Source of the DNA: Chloroflexota bacterium
Lineage (GTDB): Bacteria > Chloroflexota > Anaerolineae > Anaerolineales > Villigracilaceae
Reading direction: 5' to 3'
Assembly: GCA_016234535.1 (NCBI GenBank)
Contig: JACRBH010000191.1
Coordinates: 1 to 36,309 of the forward strand
Length of the DNA stretch: 36,309 nt
Shown: piece after piece, positions 1 through 8,671 of the stretch
Layout: each line of letters begins with the position of its first letter
Numbering within the stretch: position 1 is the first letter of the stretch
Program-made: the position numbers and the translations under genes
The notes under the pieces: generated by a model
What the model was told of the DNA's origin: nothing
Databases searched by the model: none
The model's input: the letters and a program-made list of their open reading frames with translations, nothing else

Positions 1-102
1 AGTTCGGAAGAAAAGGTCCGCGGTAAATTAAAAAATTTGCCGGTTTCCAAAGCCGCCAGGCAGGTGGAAATGTTCGATGAATGGAATACAATGATGTTAT
101 GA
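1..102 (+). CDS. C-terminal end of an unidentified protein (partial)
   Basis: Frame 1 is open from the first base of the window to a TGA at 100-102. It encodes about 33 residues, ending in FDEWNTMML. The tail is charged and contains no recognisable motif, so the protein cannot be named. It overlaps the start of the following GGDEF gene, which suggests the two are co-transcribed and translationally coupled; a signalling protein would be a natural partner, but that is inference only. Confidence 0.5.
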   Translation, partial: SSEEKVRGKLKNLPVSKAARQVEMFDEWNTMML

Positions 103-1067
103 AAAAATTGGAGCAATTGATTCCTCCAAATTATTTTGGGGGGATATTTGAGAATATCCATGCCATGATCGCTCTTGCGGAAGGCGATGGCGTTCTGGTT
201 ACATGGAATCGCGCGTTCGGGGAATGTAAAAAAGAGTCCACGCCCGTCGACAAACTGGAGGATATTTTTCCCGAAAAGGACAGGCATCACGTTGTTTCGA
301 AATTATCCGGCGGCTCAGGCGGGCATTGGACTGCTGAACTTGCATTTAACAAGGAAGATAAGCCCATGTTTTGTGATTGCCACCTTTTCCCGGTGGCAGA
401 TGGAAATTTTCTCTTTATCGCCGAAAGGATCGAATCACCGCCCGATCTTCAAAAACTTATCGGGCGGTTGAGCAGGCAGGTGAAAATGTTCCGCCGCGAG
501 AGCGAGGCCGCCAAGAAGATCGCGCGCAACAAACAGGTCGAAATGGAATCGGTCATGGTGCAGGCCAGTGAGGTGGCGCAAATCGATCCGCTGACTTTCC
601 TGTTCAACCGCCGCATGATCGTGAAGGAACTTCAATCCGAGGTGATACGCGCCGAGAGATACAATTCCCTGCTTTCCATCTCTGTGATGGATATCGATCA
701 TTTCAAAAGAGTGAACGATACCTATGGGCATCTGGTGGGGGACGAGGCCTTGAGACAGGTCGCTTACCAATTACGCGACCACATCCGTCAACCGGATATC
801 GCGGGGCGTTATGGAGGCGAGGAATTCCTTATCCTTCTGCCAAACTCGGATTCGAAGGCTGCCGCAGAACAGGCTTCCCGTTTATGCAGGCAGATCAGTG
901 AAACCCGGGCTTCCATTCAGGAGCATGTTGTGAGCGTTACCGTCAGCATCGGCATCGCGCAGTTCCGCAACGGAGTGGACACCTGGGACACCCTGCTCAA
1001 CCGCGCAGACAATGCCATGTACGAAGCAAAAAGGAGCGGGCGTAATCGCTGGGTTGTGGATGAGTAA
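81..1067 (+). CDS. GGDEF diguanylate cyclase with PAS-like N-terminal domain
   Basis: Predicted to make cyclic di-GMP from two GTP. Residues about 15-120 look like a PAS-type sensor domain, and a charged helix at about 120-165 links it to a GGDEF domain at about 168-325. The active-site loop reads GGEEF (245-249), an accepted active variant. An RQPD at 236-239, five residues upstream, fits the RxxD inhibitory product-binding site. The metal-binding Asp lies in MDIDHFKRVND. The usual DPLTGLxNRR motif is changed to DPLTFLFNRR. There is no membrane segment, so the protein is probably cytosolic. The start at 81 is 22 nt inside the upstream gene. A second ATG at 99 overlaps the upstream TGA in the classical ATGA arrangement and may be the real start; neither has a strong ribosome binding site. 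Confidence 0.9.
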   Translation: MEYNDVMKKLEQLIPPNYFGGIFENIHAMIALAEGDGVLVTWNRAFGECKKESTPVDKLEDIFPEKDRHHVVSKLSGGSGGHWTAELAFNKEDKPMFCDCHLFPVADGNFLFIAERIESPPDLQKLIGRLSRQVKMFRRESEAAKKIARNKQVEMESVMVQASEVAQIDPLTFLFNRRMIVKELQSEVIRAERYNSLLSISVMDIDHFKRVNDTYGHLVGDEALRQVAYQLRDHIRQPDIAGRYGGEEFLILLPNSDSKAAAEQASRLCRQISETRASIQEHVVSVTVSIGIAQFRNGVDTWDTLLNRADNAMYEAKRSGRNRWVVDE

Positions 1068-1075
1068 ATTTGTGT

Positions 1076-1130
1076 AGTAACGACTTCAGTCGCTTTGAAT
1101 TGAACGACTGAAGTCGTTACTGCTTTTTTA
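1076..1130 (+). terminator. 17-bp inverted repeat with T-run; palindromic repeat family D
   Basis: Arms at 1076-1092 and 1105-1121 match perfectly over 17 bp around a 12-nt loop and are followed on the plus strand by GCTTTTTTA. It lies between two convergent genes and should terminate the GGDEF transcript. The core GACTTCAGTC is itself nearly palindromic and resembles the GGACTTTAGTCC repeat at 32488-32543, so it is probably also a member of a dispersed repeat family. Confidence 0.75.
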
Positions 1131-2354
1131 TCGATAAATGCCCAGCGGATTGTATTTGCTGGAAAAGCCGGGGAAAATATTTTCGATGTTCGAATTCCCA
1201 AGCCGTTCGATTAATAACTCGCTCAATACCTGACGATAATCGGTTGTGACCGCGAGGTCGGCATGGTCGTAGAGTTGATCATTGTGCAGGCCAGGCCATG
1301 CGCCGAAGACCTGTCCGCCGTTGACGCTGCCGCCAAGAGTCAGCATGACCGAGCCGTGACCATGATCCGTGCCGTAGGATTCATTCTGCACGAGGCGGCG
1401 GCCAAATTCACTGATGACCACCACCGATAAACGGTCGGTGTAGCCTGAGTCGAGGTCAAGATAAAAGTTGGCGAGTCCCGAGGAGAGTTGGCCGAGCAGG
1501 TCGCCGATGTAACCGCCGTTGCCGTCCGCCTCGTATTCGTGCGTATCCCAGCCGCCGAAGTCCACTGCGGCCACGCGCAGGCCGGCATCAAGTTTGATCA
1601 TCTGCGCGATGGTTTTCAACTGCTGACCGAGTTCATCATCGTTATAACTTGCGCCGTTGGAGGGTTGATATTCATGCTCTGTCAACGAGCTGACGATGCT
1701 CAATGCATCCAGCGTGCGCGAGCCTGCCTGATGCAGCAGGGTGTCACCTTTATACATTTGACGCAAGGCATTTTGCTGTGACCCAACTAGGTCATTGCCC
1801 CATTGCGAAAAATCGGACGGGGAATTGATGCTGACTGTCGGTGAAAAATTCAGCAGGGAGGTCGGCTGACCGGATGTGGAAATAACCGGCAGGATGGATG
1901 AAACTCCTGTCGCCTGCAAGTGGCGTGTGATCCAGCCTGTGGTTGTGTTCTTTGAGCCGGGCGTGCCAAGCTCTATAAACTCCTGCGCGTCAAAGTGACT
2001 GCGGGTGTCGTGATCCAAACCAACAGCGTGGACAATGCCCATTTTGCCGTCCCGGTACAGGTCATGTAATGAAGCGAGCGCAGGGTGCAGTCCAAATTGA
2101 TCGTTGAGCGGCAGCAGGTCAGTGATGCGCAAGTCGGGGCGCGATTTTTCGTAGAAGCCGCGGTCATCCCCTTGCAGCGGCGGGACGACATTCAGCGCGT
2201 CCCAGCCGCCGCGCAAAAACACGACCACCAAAGTATCCGATGGATTATTATCCTGCGCGAAAGATAAATTGGTCAGGCGCGCGCCAGCCATGGATGCGAT
2301 GGCGTATGAACAGCCTTGTAAAAATTGTCTGCGGGGGTTGTTAAGTTTGGGCAT
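1128..2354 (-). CDS. DUF1501 family Tat-exported protein (sulfatase-like fold)
   Basis: A 408-residue DUF1501 protein. A twin-arginine signal (RRQFLQ, residues 8-13) followed by an Ala/Ser-rich hydrophobic stretch predicts export in folded form. Family signatures include the N-terminal VVVFLRGGWDALN, the GLDHDTRSHFDAQ region, VVVISEFGRR and GTDHGHG near the C terminus. DUF1501 proteins are related to the sulfatase/alkaline phosphatase fold but their biochemical role is unsettled. The upstream gene is a DUF1800 protein, the usual partner, so the two probably act together outside the membrane. An AAGGAAG ribosome binding site lies just upstream of the ATG. The gap between the two genes is 51 nt and holds a palindromic repeat. 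Confidence 0.9.
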   Translation of the reverse strand: MPKLNNPRRQFLQGCSYAIASMAGARLTNLSFAQDNNPSDTLVVVFLRGGWDALNVVPPLQGDDRGFYEKSRPDLRITDLLPLNDQFGLHPALASLHDLYRDGKMGIVHAVGLDHDTRSHFDAQEFIELGTPGSKNTTTGWITRHLQATGVSSILPVISTSGQPTSLLNFSPTVSINSPSDFSQWGNDLVGSQQNALRQMYKGDTLLHQAGSRTLDALSIVSSLTEHEYQPSNGASYNDDELGQQLKTIAQMIKLDAGLRVAAVDFGGWDTHEYEADGNGGYIGDLLGQLSSGLANFYLDLDSGYTDRLSVVVISEFGRRLVQNESYGTDHGHGSVMLTLGGSVNGGQVFGAWPGLHNDQLYDHADLAVTTDYRQVLSELLIERLGNSNIENIFPGFSSKYNPLGIYR

Positions 2355-2386
2355 TTTGCTTCCTTTATGGGCGGGAGAACCTCTAT

Positions 2387-2408
2387 GGGCGAGGTGACCT
2401 CGCCCCTA
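2387..2408. repeat. GGGCGAGGT palindrome, repeat family E
   Basis: GGGCGAGGT (2387-2395) and ACCTCGCCC (2397-2405) form a perfect 9-bp inverted repeat around one base. It abuts the TAG stop of the DUF1800 gene, whose bases 2406-2408 continue the GTAGGGGCGAGG repeat consensus. A closely related GGGGCGGGGT palindrome occurs at 26161-26187. Confidence 0.65.
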
Positions 2409-4142
2409 CTTCCATTGAAAATCGGGACTCATGATGATGACTTCCACCATCGCGGGCAGGACATATTGCACGTGGTCATCGGGCAGGGTGTCTTGCGGAC
2501 CGTATTCCTGCGCCATCACTGCGATGACCGCGGCGCGGTCGCTTTCAGACATGGCGCGGCCAAGCAAACGGTTGACCCAGAAATCGGCGAGGCCTTCGGC
2601 GGTGCGGATTTCTGCGGGAGTTTGTGAAAATACATCGGTGCGGATCGTGCGCCCCTGATCTTCATCGTCGAGCCAGTTTTCAGCAATGCCCACCGCAAAG
2701 TTCCAGCGGTACAAAATGGACATCGAGTTTGCCCAAACTTCCTTCACATCGGGGTAGCCATCCGGCGGACGCCGCTCGAAGAGCGCCTGTCCCATCATAC
2801 TGAGCATCCACGGGACTCCGCTTGGAAGTTTTGTGAAATCAGTGTCGAGCGCGCGCATGGTGGAGATAACTGCTTCAAGCGGACGTTTGATCTTCGCGCC
2901 AAAAGTTTGCCTGAACTCATCTGATAGTAAAATCGTTTCGACCACGCGCTTGAGTTGATCGGGCGCGTCTTTGTTGGCGAGGAATGTATCGGCGGCGGCC
3001 TGCACTACTGCGTCAGGCGGCGAGTCGCTGATGAAACGCCGGGCAAGTTTCAGGGCGATGTGACGCGCCGTGCCCGGGTGTGAAGCCAGCAAATCCAGCA
3101 CGTCACGCCCGTCTTTTAAATCCTCCTGATCGGCGGGGATGTAAATTCCCAACACCAATTTATTGAAACGGTCATGCCAGGGTTTGTGATAAATAAAGCT
3201 GCCGGTCTTTTCGATGCCGTCCTCCCAATCACCGAGATCATCATCGACTCGCCAGCCGGTGAGGCAGCGCGCCGCTTCATAGACGTCATTATCGACATAT
3301 CCGACTGCAAGGCCGTTCGCATCTTTCTCAACTGTGACAGGGTCGCGCACACCCAGATAATTTTCAGCGCCGAGAGTGTGCAGCTCGAACAACTCACGCG
3401 CGAAATTTTCGTTGGGGCCGGCGTCGGAACTGTTATTTTGATTCAGGTAATACAACATGGACGGATGCTGTGCGACCGCTTCGAGCATCTGCCTGAAATT
3501 GCCGAGCATGTGTTTGCGCAGCGCGTCGCGATTGTATGAGACCAGCAGCGGCACGCCGTCGTCCTGCCAGAAAAATATATTGAAATGATTATGCCAAAAA
3601 TCCGCGAGGACTTCCGCGAGTTGTTTGCGGCTGTAGACCGCGCGCAAAATTGTCGCATCCACAAGTTCATAAGCCGGCTTGCTGTACCATTCCCAATAAG
3701 CATCGTTATTGGAGTCGTATGGATTGCTGGCGATATGTTCGGCATAAAGTTGTTCATGCGGTTTATGCAGAGTCTCGAAGCCTGCCGCGTTGTAACGCGT
3801 TTCGAATTCGCTGTCGTCAATCGAATCGGGATTCAACTGCTGGTCAATGTATGCGCGCAGGCGTTCTTCGTCTGTTGAGCCGAGCGCGCTGAAAGCGTCA
3901 ATGTCGCCGGGGCGCGGACCAAACCCCATGCGGTTTAATGCGGCTACAGCCAATGGGACAGATAAATTTACTGTTTGCTGCGGTGGAACAACAACCTGGG
4001 GGATTTGTGGTTCGATTGGCGATTGCGTTGCGGTTGGAGTTTGATCTGTTGAACATGCCGCAAGGAGTGATGATGCGGCGAGCGTGCCGCCAAGTTTTAG
4101 AAAATCGCGCCGGGTTATTTTTGAACGAGTTGGAAAAGTCAT
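2406..4142 (-). CDS. DUF1800 family Tat lipoprotein
   Basis: A 578-residue DUF1800 protein. The N terminus has a twin-arginine motif (RRDFLK, residues 11-16) and a lipobox LLAAC with Cys30, so it should be a Tat-exported lipoprotein; a Thr/Pro/Gln-rich linker follows. Family landmarks include AALNRMGFGPRPGD near the start of the mature domain, LADFWHNHFNIF in the middle, and ENFARELFELHTLG followed by ARCLTGW. The enzymatic function of DUF1800 is not established. It precedes the DUF1501 gene on the same strand with a 51-nt gap, the common pairing for these two families. GGAGG lies 5 nt upstream of the ATG and supports this start. Confidence 0.9.
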   Translation of the reverse strand: MTFPTRSKITRRDFLKLGGTLAASSLLAACSTDQTPTATQSPIEPQIPQVVVPPQQTVNLSVPLAVAALNRMGFGPRPGDIDAFSALGSTDEERLRAYIDQQLNPDSIDDSEFETRYNAAGFETLHKPHEQLYAEHIASNPYDSNNDAYWEWYSKPAYELVDATILRAVYSRKQLAEVLADFWHNHFNIFFWQDDGVPLLVSYNRDALRKHMLGNFRQMLEAVAQHPSMLYYLNQNNSSDAGPNENFARELFELHTLGAENYLGVRDPVTVEKDANGLAVGYVDNDVYEAARCLTGWRVDDDLGDWEDGIEKTGSFIYHKPWHDRFNKLVLGIYIPADQEDLKDGRDVLDLLASHPGTARHIALKLARRFISDSPPDAVVQAAADTFLANKDAPDQLKRVVETILLSDEFRQTFGAKIKRPLEAVISTMRALDTDFTKLPSGVPWMLSMMGQALFERRPPDGYPDVKEVWANSMSILYRWNFAVGIAENWLDDEDQGRTIRTDVFSQTPAEIRTAEGLADFWVNRLLGRAMSESDRAAVIAVMAQEYGPQDTLPDDHVQYVLPAMVEVIIMSPDFQWK

Positions 4143-4233
4143 TGCGCCTCCAGTAAGTTTTTGCGTGGTTTTTTATGGCCCTGCGGTGCGCCTCAGTGTG
4201 ACCTGCCTGTAAAAAGAAACTGTCGTAAAGTAT

Positions 4234-5742
4234 TTATTCAACACCCAGTCCCAGTTCGAGGATGGATGGCAGTTTCTCGCTGTATAACCAGTCATTCAGG
4301 AAGCTTGTCAGGTCTTTTCCGCTGACTTCGTTGATCACGGAGAGGAAGTCTTCAGTTGCGGCATTGCCGCCTTCGTAGCGGTCATAATAAGCCTGCATGA
4401 TGGAGAAGAATGTCTCATCGCCGACTTCAAGACGCAATGCGTGGAGTGTCAGTCCGCCGCGCACATACACGCCGCCGTTGAAAAGATCGTCCGCGGGCGG
4501 GTTGCCCGGCGCTGGATAGTATTCTGGAAACGCGGACACGCTTGAATATTTTGACATTACCCAATCATCCAATGCTGCCCGCCCGCTGGTGTGTTCGATC
4601 CACAGACCTTCAGAGTAGGTGGCGAAGCCTTCATTGAGCCAGATGTCGCTCCAATCCGCCACGCTGACGCTATCCCCAAACCATTGATGTGACAGTTCAT
4701 GCGCAACGACCAACTCGGTGCCTTCAACGTCTTCAGTATCGATCATGTCGATCCCAAAAATGGACATGGTCTGGTTTTCAAGCGCGGTGCCAAATTCGGT
4801 ATCCATCACGAGTGAGCCGTACACTTCAAAGGGATATGGCCCATAAACGTCACTAAAATACGCGAGCATTTCGCCCTGCCGCGCAAACGGCTCGCGGACT
4901 TCTTCAGGCAGTCCCGTCGAATAATAATTTCTGATCGGGATCCCGTTTTCCGATGTCATCGTTTCAAGTTCAAACTCGTCAATGTTGATCGTGGCCAGAT
5001 AGCTTGCCATCGGGTCGCGCGCTTCAAAGATGAAGGTTGTTGAATCGTCGTTGTCAATTGTCTCGGACAATACGCCGTTCGCCGCGACCTCAAACGGCTT
5101 GGGAACTGTCACGCGAAAAGTGTAGGATGCCTTATCCAGAGGATGATCGTTCACAGGGAAATAACTTGCCGAACCATCCGGTTCGCTTAGTACAAAACTG
5201 CCGCTGCCAACGGTCACCCAGCCTGTTTGAAAAGGCAGGGCCGCTGATTGCATTTCTTCCGGCGAGCCGTTGTATTGAACTACAACTGTAAAATCCCCGC
5301 CTTCCATCAGCGGCTTGACCGGGCTGATGGTCAATTCCTGCCCCTTGCGTGAATATATGGCAGTCTCGTCATTGACCGTAAGGTCATCGATCTCGAAACC
5401 GATAAAATCCAGATTGAAGCTGTCCAGGTCCTGGGTCGCTTTTGCTTCGATGGTCACTGTGGCGGTCAGGTTGCTTGTGGCAATATTGTTGACTGTAATA
5501 TCCAGCGTGTAATGCGCCACATCATAGCCGCCGTTACCGAAATCAGGATAGAGAGAATCGCCCAATCCGGATGAACCGGCATTTGCCGTCAATGACTCTG
5601 TCGGAACAATGACAGGTACTGCCCCGGTCGGATGCGTTTCCGTAGTTGCAGTTGGCCTCCCCATAACTTGGTCACATGCCAGAATCGCAGATAGTATTAA
5701 AAGGCAGGCAAGAAATATCCTTATTGAGTTTTTATTTTTCAT
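4234..5742 (-). CDS. M1 family zinc aminopeptidase, lipoprotein
   Basis: A 502-residue M1 (gluzincin) peptidase that should remove N-terminal residues from peptides at the outer face of the membrane. The zinc site is HELSH at about 348-352, with the third ligand Glu in LNEGFATYSEGLW at about 371. The GAMEN-like exopeptidase motif reads ALENQ at about 320. The N terminus is a lipoprotein signal (lipobox LSAILAC, Cys23) followed by a Thr/Pro-rich tether. An open frame continues upstream to 5802, but an AGGGA ribosome binding site and the signal peptide place the start at the ATG at 5742. It lacks the long C-terminal helical domain of PepN-type enzymes. The peptidase gene precedes the DUF1800 gene on the same strand, with a 91-nt gap. 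Confidence 0.92.
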   Translation of the reverse strand: MKNKNSIRIFLACLLILSAILACDQVMGRPTATTETHPTGAVPVIVPTESLTANAGSSGLGDSLYPDFGNGGYDVAHYTLDITVNNIATSNLTATVTIEAKATQDLDSFNLDFIGFEIDDLTVNDETAIYSRKGQELTISPVKPLMEGGDFTVVVQYNGSPEEMQSAALPFQTGWVTVGSGSFVLSEPDGSASYFPVNDHPLDKASYTFRVTVPKPFEVAANGVLSETIDNDDSTTFIFEARDPMASYLATINIDEFELETMTSENGIPIRNYYSTGLPEEVREPFARQGEMLAYFSDVYGPYPFEVYGSLVMDTEFGTALENQTMSIFGIDMIDTEDVEGTELVVAHELSHQWFGDSVSVADWSDIWLNEGFATYSEGLWIEHTSGRAALDDWVMSKYSSVSAFPEYYPAPGNPPADDLFNGGVYVRGGLTLHALRLEVGDETFFSIMQAYYDRYEGGNAATEDFLSVINEVSGKDLTSFLNDWLYSEKLPSILELGLGVE

Positions 5743-5823
5743 TTTGAATCCCTGGAGTTTAAGGCAGTATATCACGCCGGGTTGTTGTAGAATTGAGCCC
5801 ATTAAAACAACACCAGGAGATTT

Positions 5824-6468
5824 ATGTCCGCATCCCCGCTCTTTGAATTTGCATTGCTTAGTTTTATATCCATGTTTACGATGGTCAACCCTATTGGAGT
5901 CATTCCCGTTTACACTGCGATGACAGCCAAGCTGTCGCCGCAGGAATCACACCGCGTCGCGCGGAAAGCCAGCCTGACAGCCTTGTTCATTCTGCTCGCC
6001 TTCGCGCTGACCGGCCAGTGGATATTCCGTTTCTTTTCCATCTCGGTTAATAGTTTGCGCGTGGTCGGCGGCGTGATCTTTTTCATGATGGGATATGAAA
6101 TGCTGCAAGCGCATCTCTCACGCACGCAATTCGATGATGAGACCAATCATGAATACATCAACGATATTTCGATCACGCCTTTGGGAATTCCCATCATCTG
6201 CGGGCCGGGCGCGATCACCACTTCCATTCTGTTGATGAACGAATCGAAATCTCCGATGGAGTCGGGTATTGTGCTGGGCATCATTATACTGATCGTCGCC
6301 GTCACTTATTTTTTATTACTCGGCGCAAAGCAGGTCACACATCTCATCGGCGAGAATGGCAACAAGGTCATGCTGCGCCTGATGGGCTTGATCGTGATGG
6401 TGATCGCGGTGGAGTTTTTCTTCAGCGGGCTGACGCCCATCGTTCGTGAAATATTGAAAATACAATAG
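5824..6468 (+). CDS. MarC/UPF0056 family integral membrane protein
   Basis: 214 residues with about six hydrophobic segments. The first carries the family signature MVNPIGVIPVY, and the middle of the protein has TPLGIPIICGPGAITTSI, both diagnostic of MarC proteins. The substrate is not settled for the family; early claims of a role in multiple antibiotic resistance were not upheld. An AGGAG ribosome binding site sits 6 nt before the ATG. The gene is divergent from the M1 peptidase with 81 nt between starts, so both promoters must lie there. Transcription ends at the perfect palindrome 18 nt downstream. Confidence 0.93.
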   Translation: MSASPLFEFALLSFISMFTMVNPIGVIPVYTAMTAKLSPQESHRVARKASLTALFILLAFALTGQWIFRFFSISVNSLRVVGGVIFFMMGYEMLQAHLSRTQFDDETNHEYINDISITPLGIPIICGPGAITTSILLMNESKSPMESGIVLGIIILIVAVTYFLLLGAKQVTHLIGENGNKVMLRLMGLIVMVIAVEFFFSGLTPIVREILKIQ

Positions 6469-6479
6469 TTTGCTTGTGG

Positions 6480-6523
6480 AAAAAAAACGCCCCGAAAGTT
6501 TAAACTTTCGGGGCGTTTTTTTT
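6480..6523. terminator. Bidirectional intrinsic terminator between marC-like gene and ABC exporter
   Basis: A perfect 30-nt palindrome at 6487-6516 (ACGCCCCGAAAGTTT and its complement) is flanked by eight A residues on the left and at least seven T residues on the right. It therefore works as a rho-independent terminator in both directions, serving the two convergent genes ending at 6468 and 6536. Confidence 0.93.
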
Positions 6524-6535
6524 CTATTTTATGTT

Positions 6536-8542
6536 TTACACGACCGCTTCCACTTCTTCCTGCTTTTTGAATTGACTCATATACAGTTCGTAATAGAAGC
6601 CTTGTTTATCAAGCAGCTCATCATGTTTACCGCGTTCGATGATCTGCCCATCCTTGAGGACAAGGATCATGTCTGCATTGCGGATGGTGGACAGGCGGTG
6701 CGCGATCACGAAGGATGTGCGGCTTTGGAGCAGTGCGTCAAACGCTTTTTGGATAAGACGCTCGGTGCGTGTGTCCACGCTGGAAGTTGCTTCGTCGAGA
6801 ATGAGAACTCTCGGGTCTGCGAGAGCGGCGCGCGCAATCGAAAGCAGCTGCCTCTGTCCCTGAGAAAGACCCGAACCGCGTTCGCCGAGTACTGTCTGAT
6901 ATTTTTCTGGCAGACGTTCGATGAACGAATCTGCGTTGGCGAGTTTTGCGGCGGCGAAGACTTCTTCATCGGTGGCGTCGGGGCGGCCAAAGCGGATGTT
7001 GTCCATGACAGAGGCGCTGAATAGGAAGGTATCTTGCAGCACGATGCCAACCTGCTTGCGGATCGATTCAGCGGTGACATCGCGCACATCCACATCGTCA
7101 ATTTTGACTGAGCCGTGCGTTACATCATAGAAGCGCGGCAGCAGGTTGATGATGGTGGTCTTGCCCGCGCCTGTTGGACCAACGATTGCGATGGTTTGCC
7201 CAGGTTCGGCAGAGAACGAGACTTCCTTCAAAACAGGCACACCATCTTCGTATTCATGGCTGACTTCGGTAAACTCAACCTTGCCTTTGATCTCGGTCAT
7301 TGCTTTCGCACCGGGCTTGTCTACCACGGCGGGTTTTTCATCGAGAATTGTGAAGATACGTTCCGCGCCCGCGATTGCGTTTTGGATATTTGTCCACAAC
7401 ACAGCGATCTGTTGAATGGGTTGGTTGAAGCGCTGCACATAAGCGAGGAAGGTGATCACTAAACCAAGTGTGACGGTCGTGCCGAATAGCAGGCCACCTG
7501 TCAGCAGGTACCAGCCGCCCACGCCAGTAACGATGGCTAGGCCGATATAGGAAAATGCTTCAAGGGTCGGCGCCAATGCGGATGTGTAAGCCACAGCACG
7601 CACATTGGCATCACGGTTGGCGGCATTGACTTCCTTGAACTGCTCGATGTTTTCATCGGCGCGGTTGAAGGCTTGCACTTCGCGGACAGAGGAAATGGTC
7701 TCCTGCAATTCAGCATTGACATTGCCGATCTCTTCGCGGCTCTTGCGGAAGGCTTTGCGCGCCTGTCCTGAAAACCAGACAGTGGCAATGAACATCAGCG
7801 GCGAGACAGCCAGTGAAAGCAAGGCAAACGGCAGACTTAGCGTCAGCATGTTGTACGCGATCCACACCAACAAAAGAATACCGCTGAACACATTGACGAG
7901 TGCGAACGAGAATGCCTGCTCGATTGCGGATGTATCATTGGTGATGCGGCTCATCAGGTCGCCCGCTTCATGCTCGGAGTAGTAACTAAGCGAGAGCGTG
8001 TGTAACTTCTCGAACACTTCCACGCGCAGGGAGCGCAGAACGTGCTGCCCAGTCCATGCCATAGCGAAGAAAGTCATACCAGTGAGGACTGCGCCAATTA
8101 CATACAATGCAATGACGATCACGATCAGACGGAACATGCCTGTGATGCGTTCTTCATTCGTGGCCGTTGCAATATCGGGGACTGTGTATCCGCCGAGATG
8201 ATAGGCTTTATATACGATCTGGCGCGAGTACGATAACGTGGACGGGTCTTCGGTTGTCCCAAGCCAGCAGGAGGAAACTGTTTTTTGGTCTGAAGCAGTT
8301 GTCGGGGCGAGTTGAGCGAAAGCACTGCTTCCAGCAGGTACGAGGAAACAGTCCGTGGCTTGTCCCATTAATTCCGGGGAGGTTACTTGAGTCCAGGTGG
8401 AGATGACAACGAAGACCACCGCCAGAACGATCATGTACCAGAATTGGCCGAAATATTTACCGAGGCGACCGAGCGTTTCGCTCAGGTTGCGCGGCTTCAT
8501 TGTTTCTTGATTGAGAAAACCACCAGCGCGGCCGTGCATCAT
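6536..8542 (-). CDS. Heterodimeric ABC exporter, catalytically intact half
   Basis: A 668-residue type IV ABC exporter half: a six-helix membrane domain (about 30-390) and an ATPase domain (about 420-655). Walker A is GPTGAGKTT (455-463), the signature is degenerate LSQGQ (559-563), Walker B ends LDEATSSVD with catalytic Glu584, and the switch His is in VIAHRLSTI. The partner encoded upstream has the complementary defects, as in TM287/288 and BmrCD heterodimers, so this half supplies the catalytic Glu of the good site. The extracytoplasmic loop between TM1 and TM2 is about 75 residues (62-137) and holds two Cys (65, 92), far longer than usual. The start is one of two adjacent ATGs (8542 or 8539) behind AGAGGTGG. 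The substrate is unknown; the family includes drug and lipid exporters. Confidence 0.93.
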   Translation of the reverse strand: MMHGRAGGFLNQETMKPRNLSETLGRLGKYFGQFWYMIVLAVVFVVISTWTQVTSPELMGQATDCFLVPAGSSAFAQLAPTTASDQKTVSSCWLGTTEDPSTLSYSRQIVYKAYHLGGYTVPDIATATNEERITGMFRLIVIVIALYVIGAVLTGMTFFAMAWTGQHVLRSLRVEVFEKLHTLSLSYYSEHEAGDLMSRITNDTSAIEQAFSFALVNVFSGILLLVWIAYNMLTLSLPFALLSLAVSPLMFIATVWFSGQARKAFRKSREEIGNVNAELQETISSVREVQAFNRADENIEQFKEVNAANRDANVRAVAYTSALAPTLEAFSYIGLAIVTGVGGWYLLTGGLLFGTTVTLGLVITFLAYVQRFNQPIQQIAVLWTNIQNAIAGAERIFTILDEKPAVVDKPGAKAMTEIKGKVEFTEVSHEYEDGVPVLKEVSFSAEPGQTIAIVGPTGAGKTTIINLLPRFYDVTHGSVKIDDVDVRDVTAESIRKQVGIVLQDTFLFSASVMDNIRFGRPDATDEEVFAAAKLANADSFIERLPEKYQTVLGERGSGLSQGQRQLLSIARAALADPRVLILDEATSSVDTRTERLIQKAFDALLQSRTSFVIAHRLSTIRNADMILVLKDGQIIERGKHDELLDKQGFYYELYMSQFKKQEEVEAVV

Positions 8543-8565
8543 AGTGCCACCTCTACTGTAAACAT

Positions 8566-8652
8566 GTCATTGCGAGGAGCGATAGCGACGAAGCAATCCC
8601 AAAATTGGCAGGGAGGTTGCTTCGTCGGGGAGAGCCCCCTCCTCGCAACGAC
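8566..8652. repeat. CATTGCGAGGAG palindromic repeat, family B, copy 1
   Basis: GTCATTGCGAGGAG at 8566-8579 is matched by the inverted CTCCTCGCAACGAC at the right end, with inner arms built on ACGAAGCAATC and GGTTGCTTCGT. This is a dispersed palindromic repeat seen in many bacterial lineages. It fills most of the gap between the two exporter genes, so it would be transcribed within the operon as a long hairpin. A second copy lies at 33396-33482. Confidence 0.85.
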
Positions 8653-8671
8653 ATCGTTATTTTGATTAAAG

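Noticed and set aside
6470..7024. Long plus-strand frame opposite the ABC exporter
   Set aside because: It begins in the terminator and mirrors the ATPase domain; its composition reflects the antisense of a real gene.
8566..8655. Possible small RNA or CRISPR-like repeat between the exporter genes
   Set aside because: It is a single palindromic repeat of a dispersed family, with no regular direct repeats and spacers.
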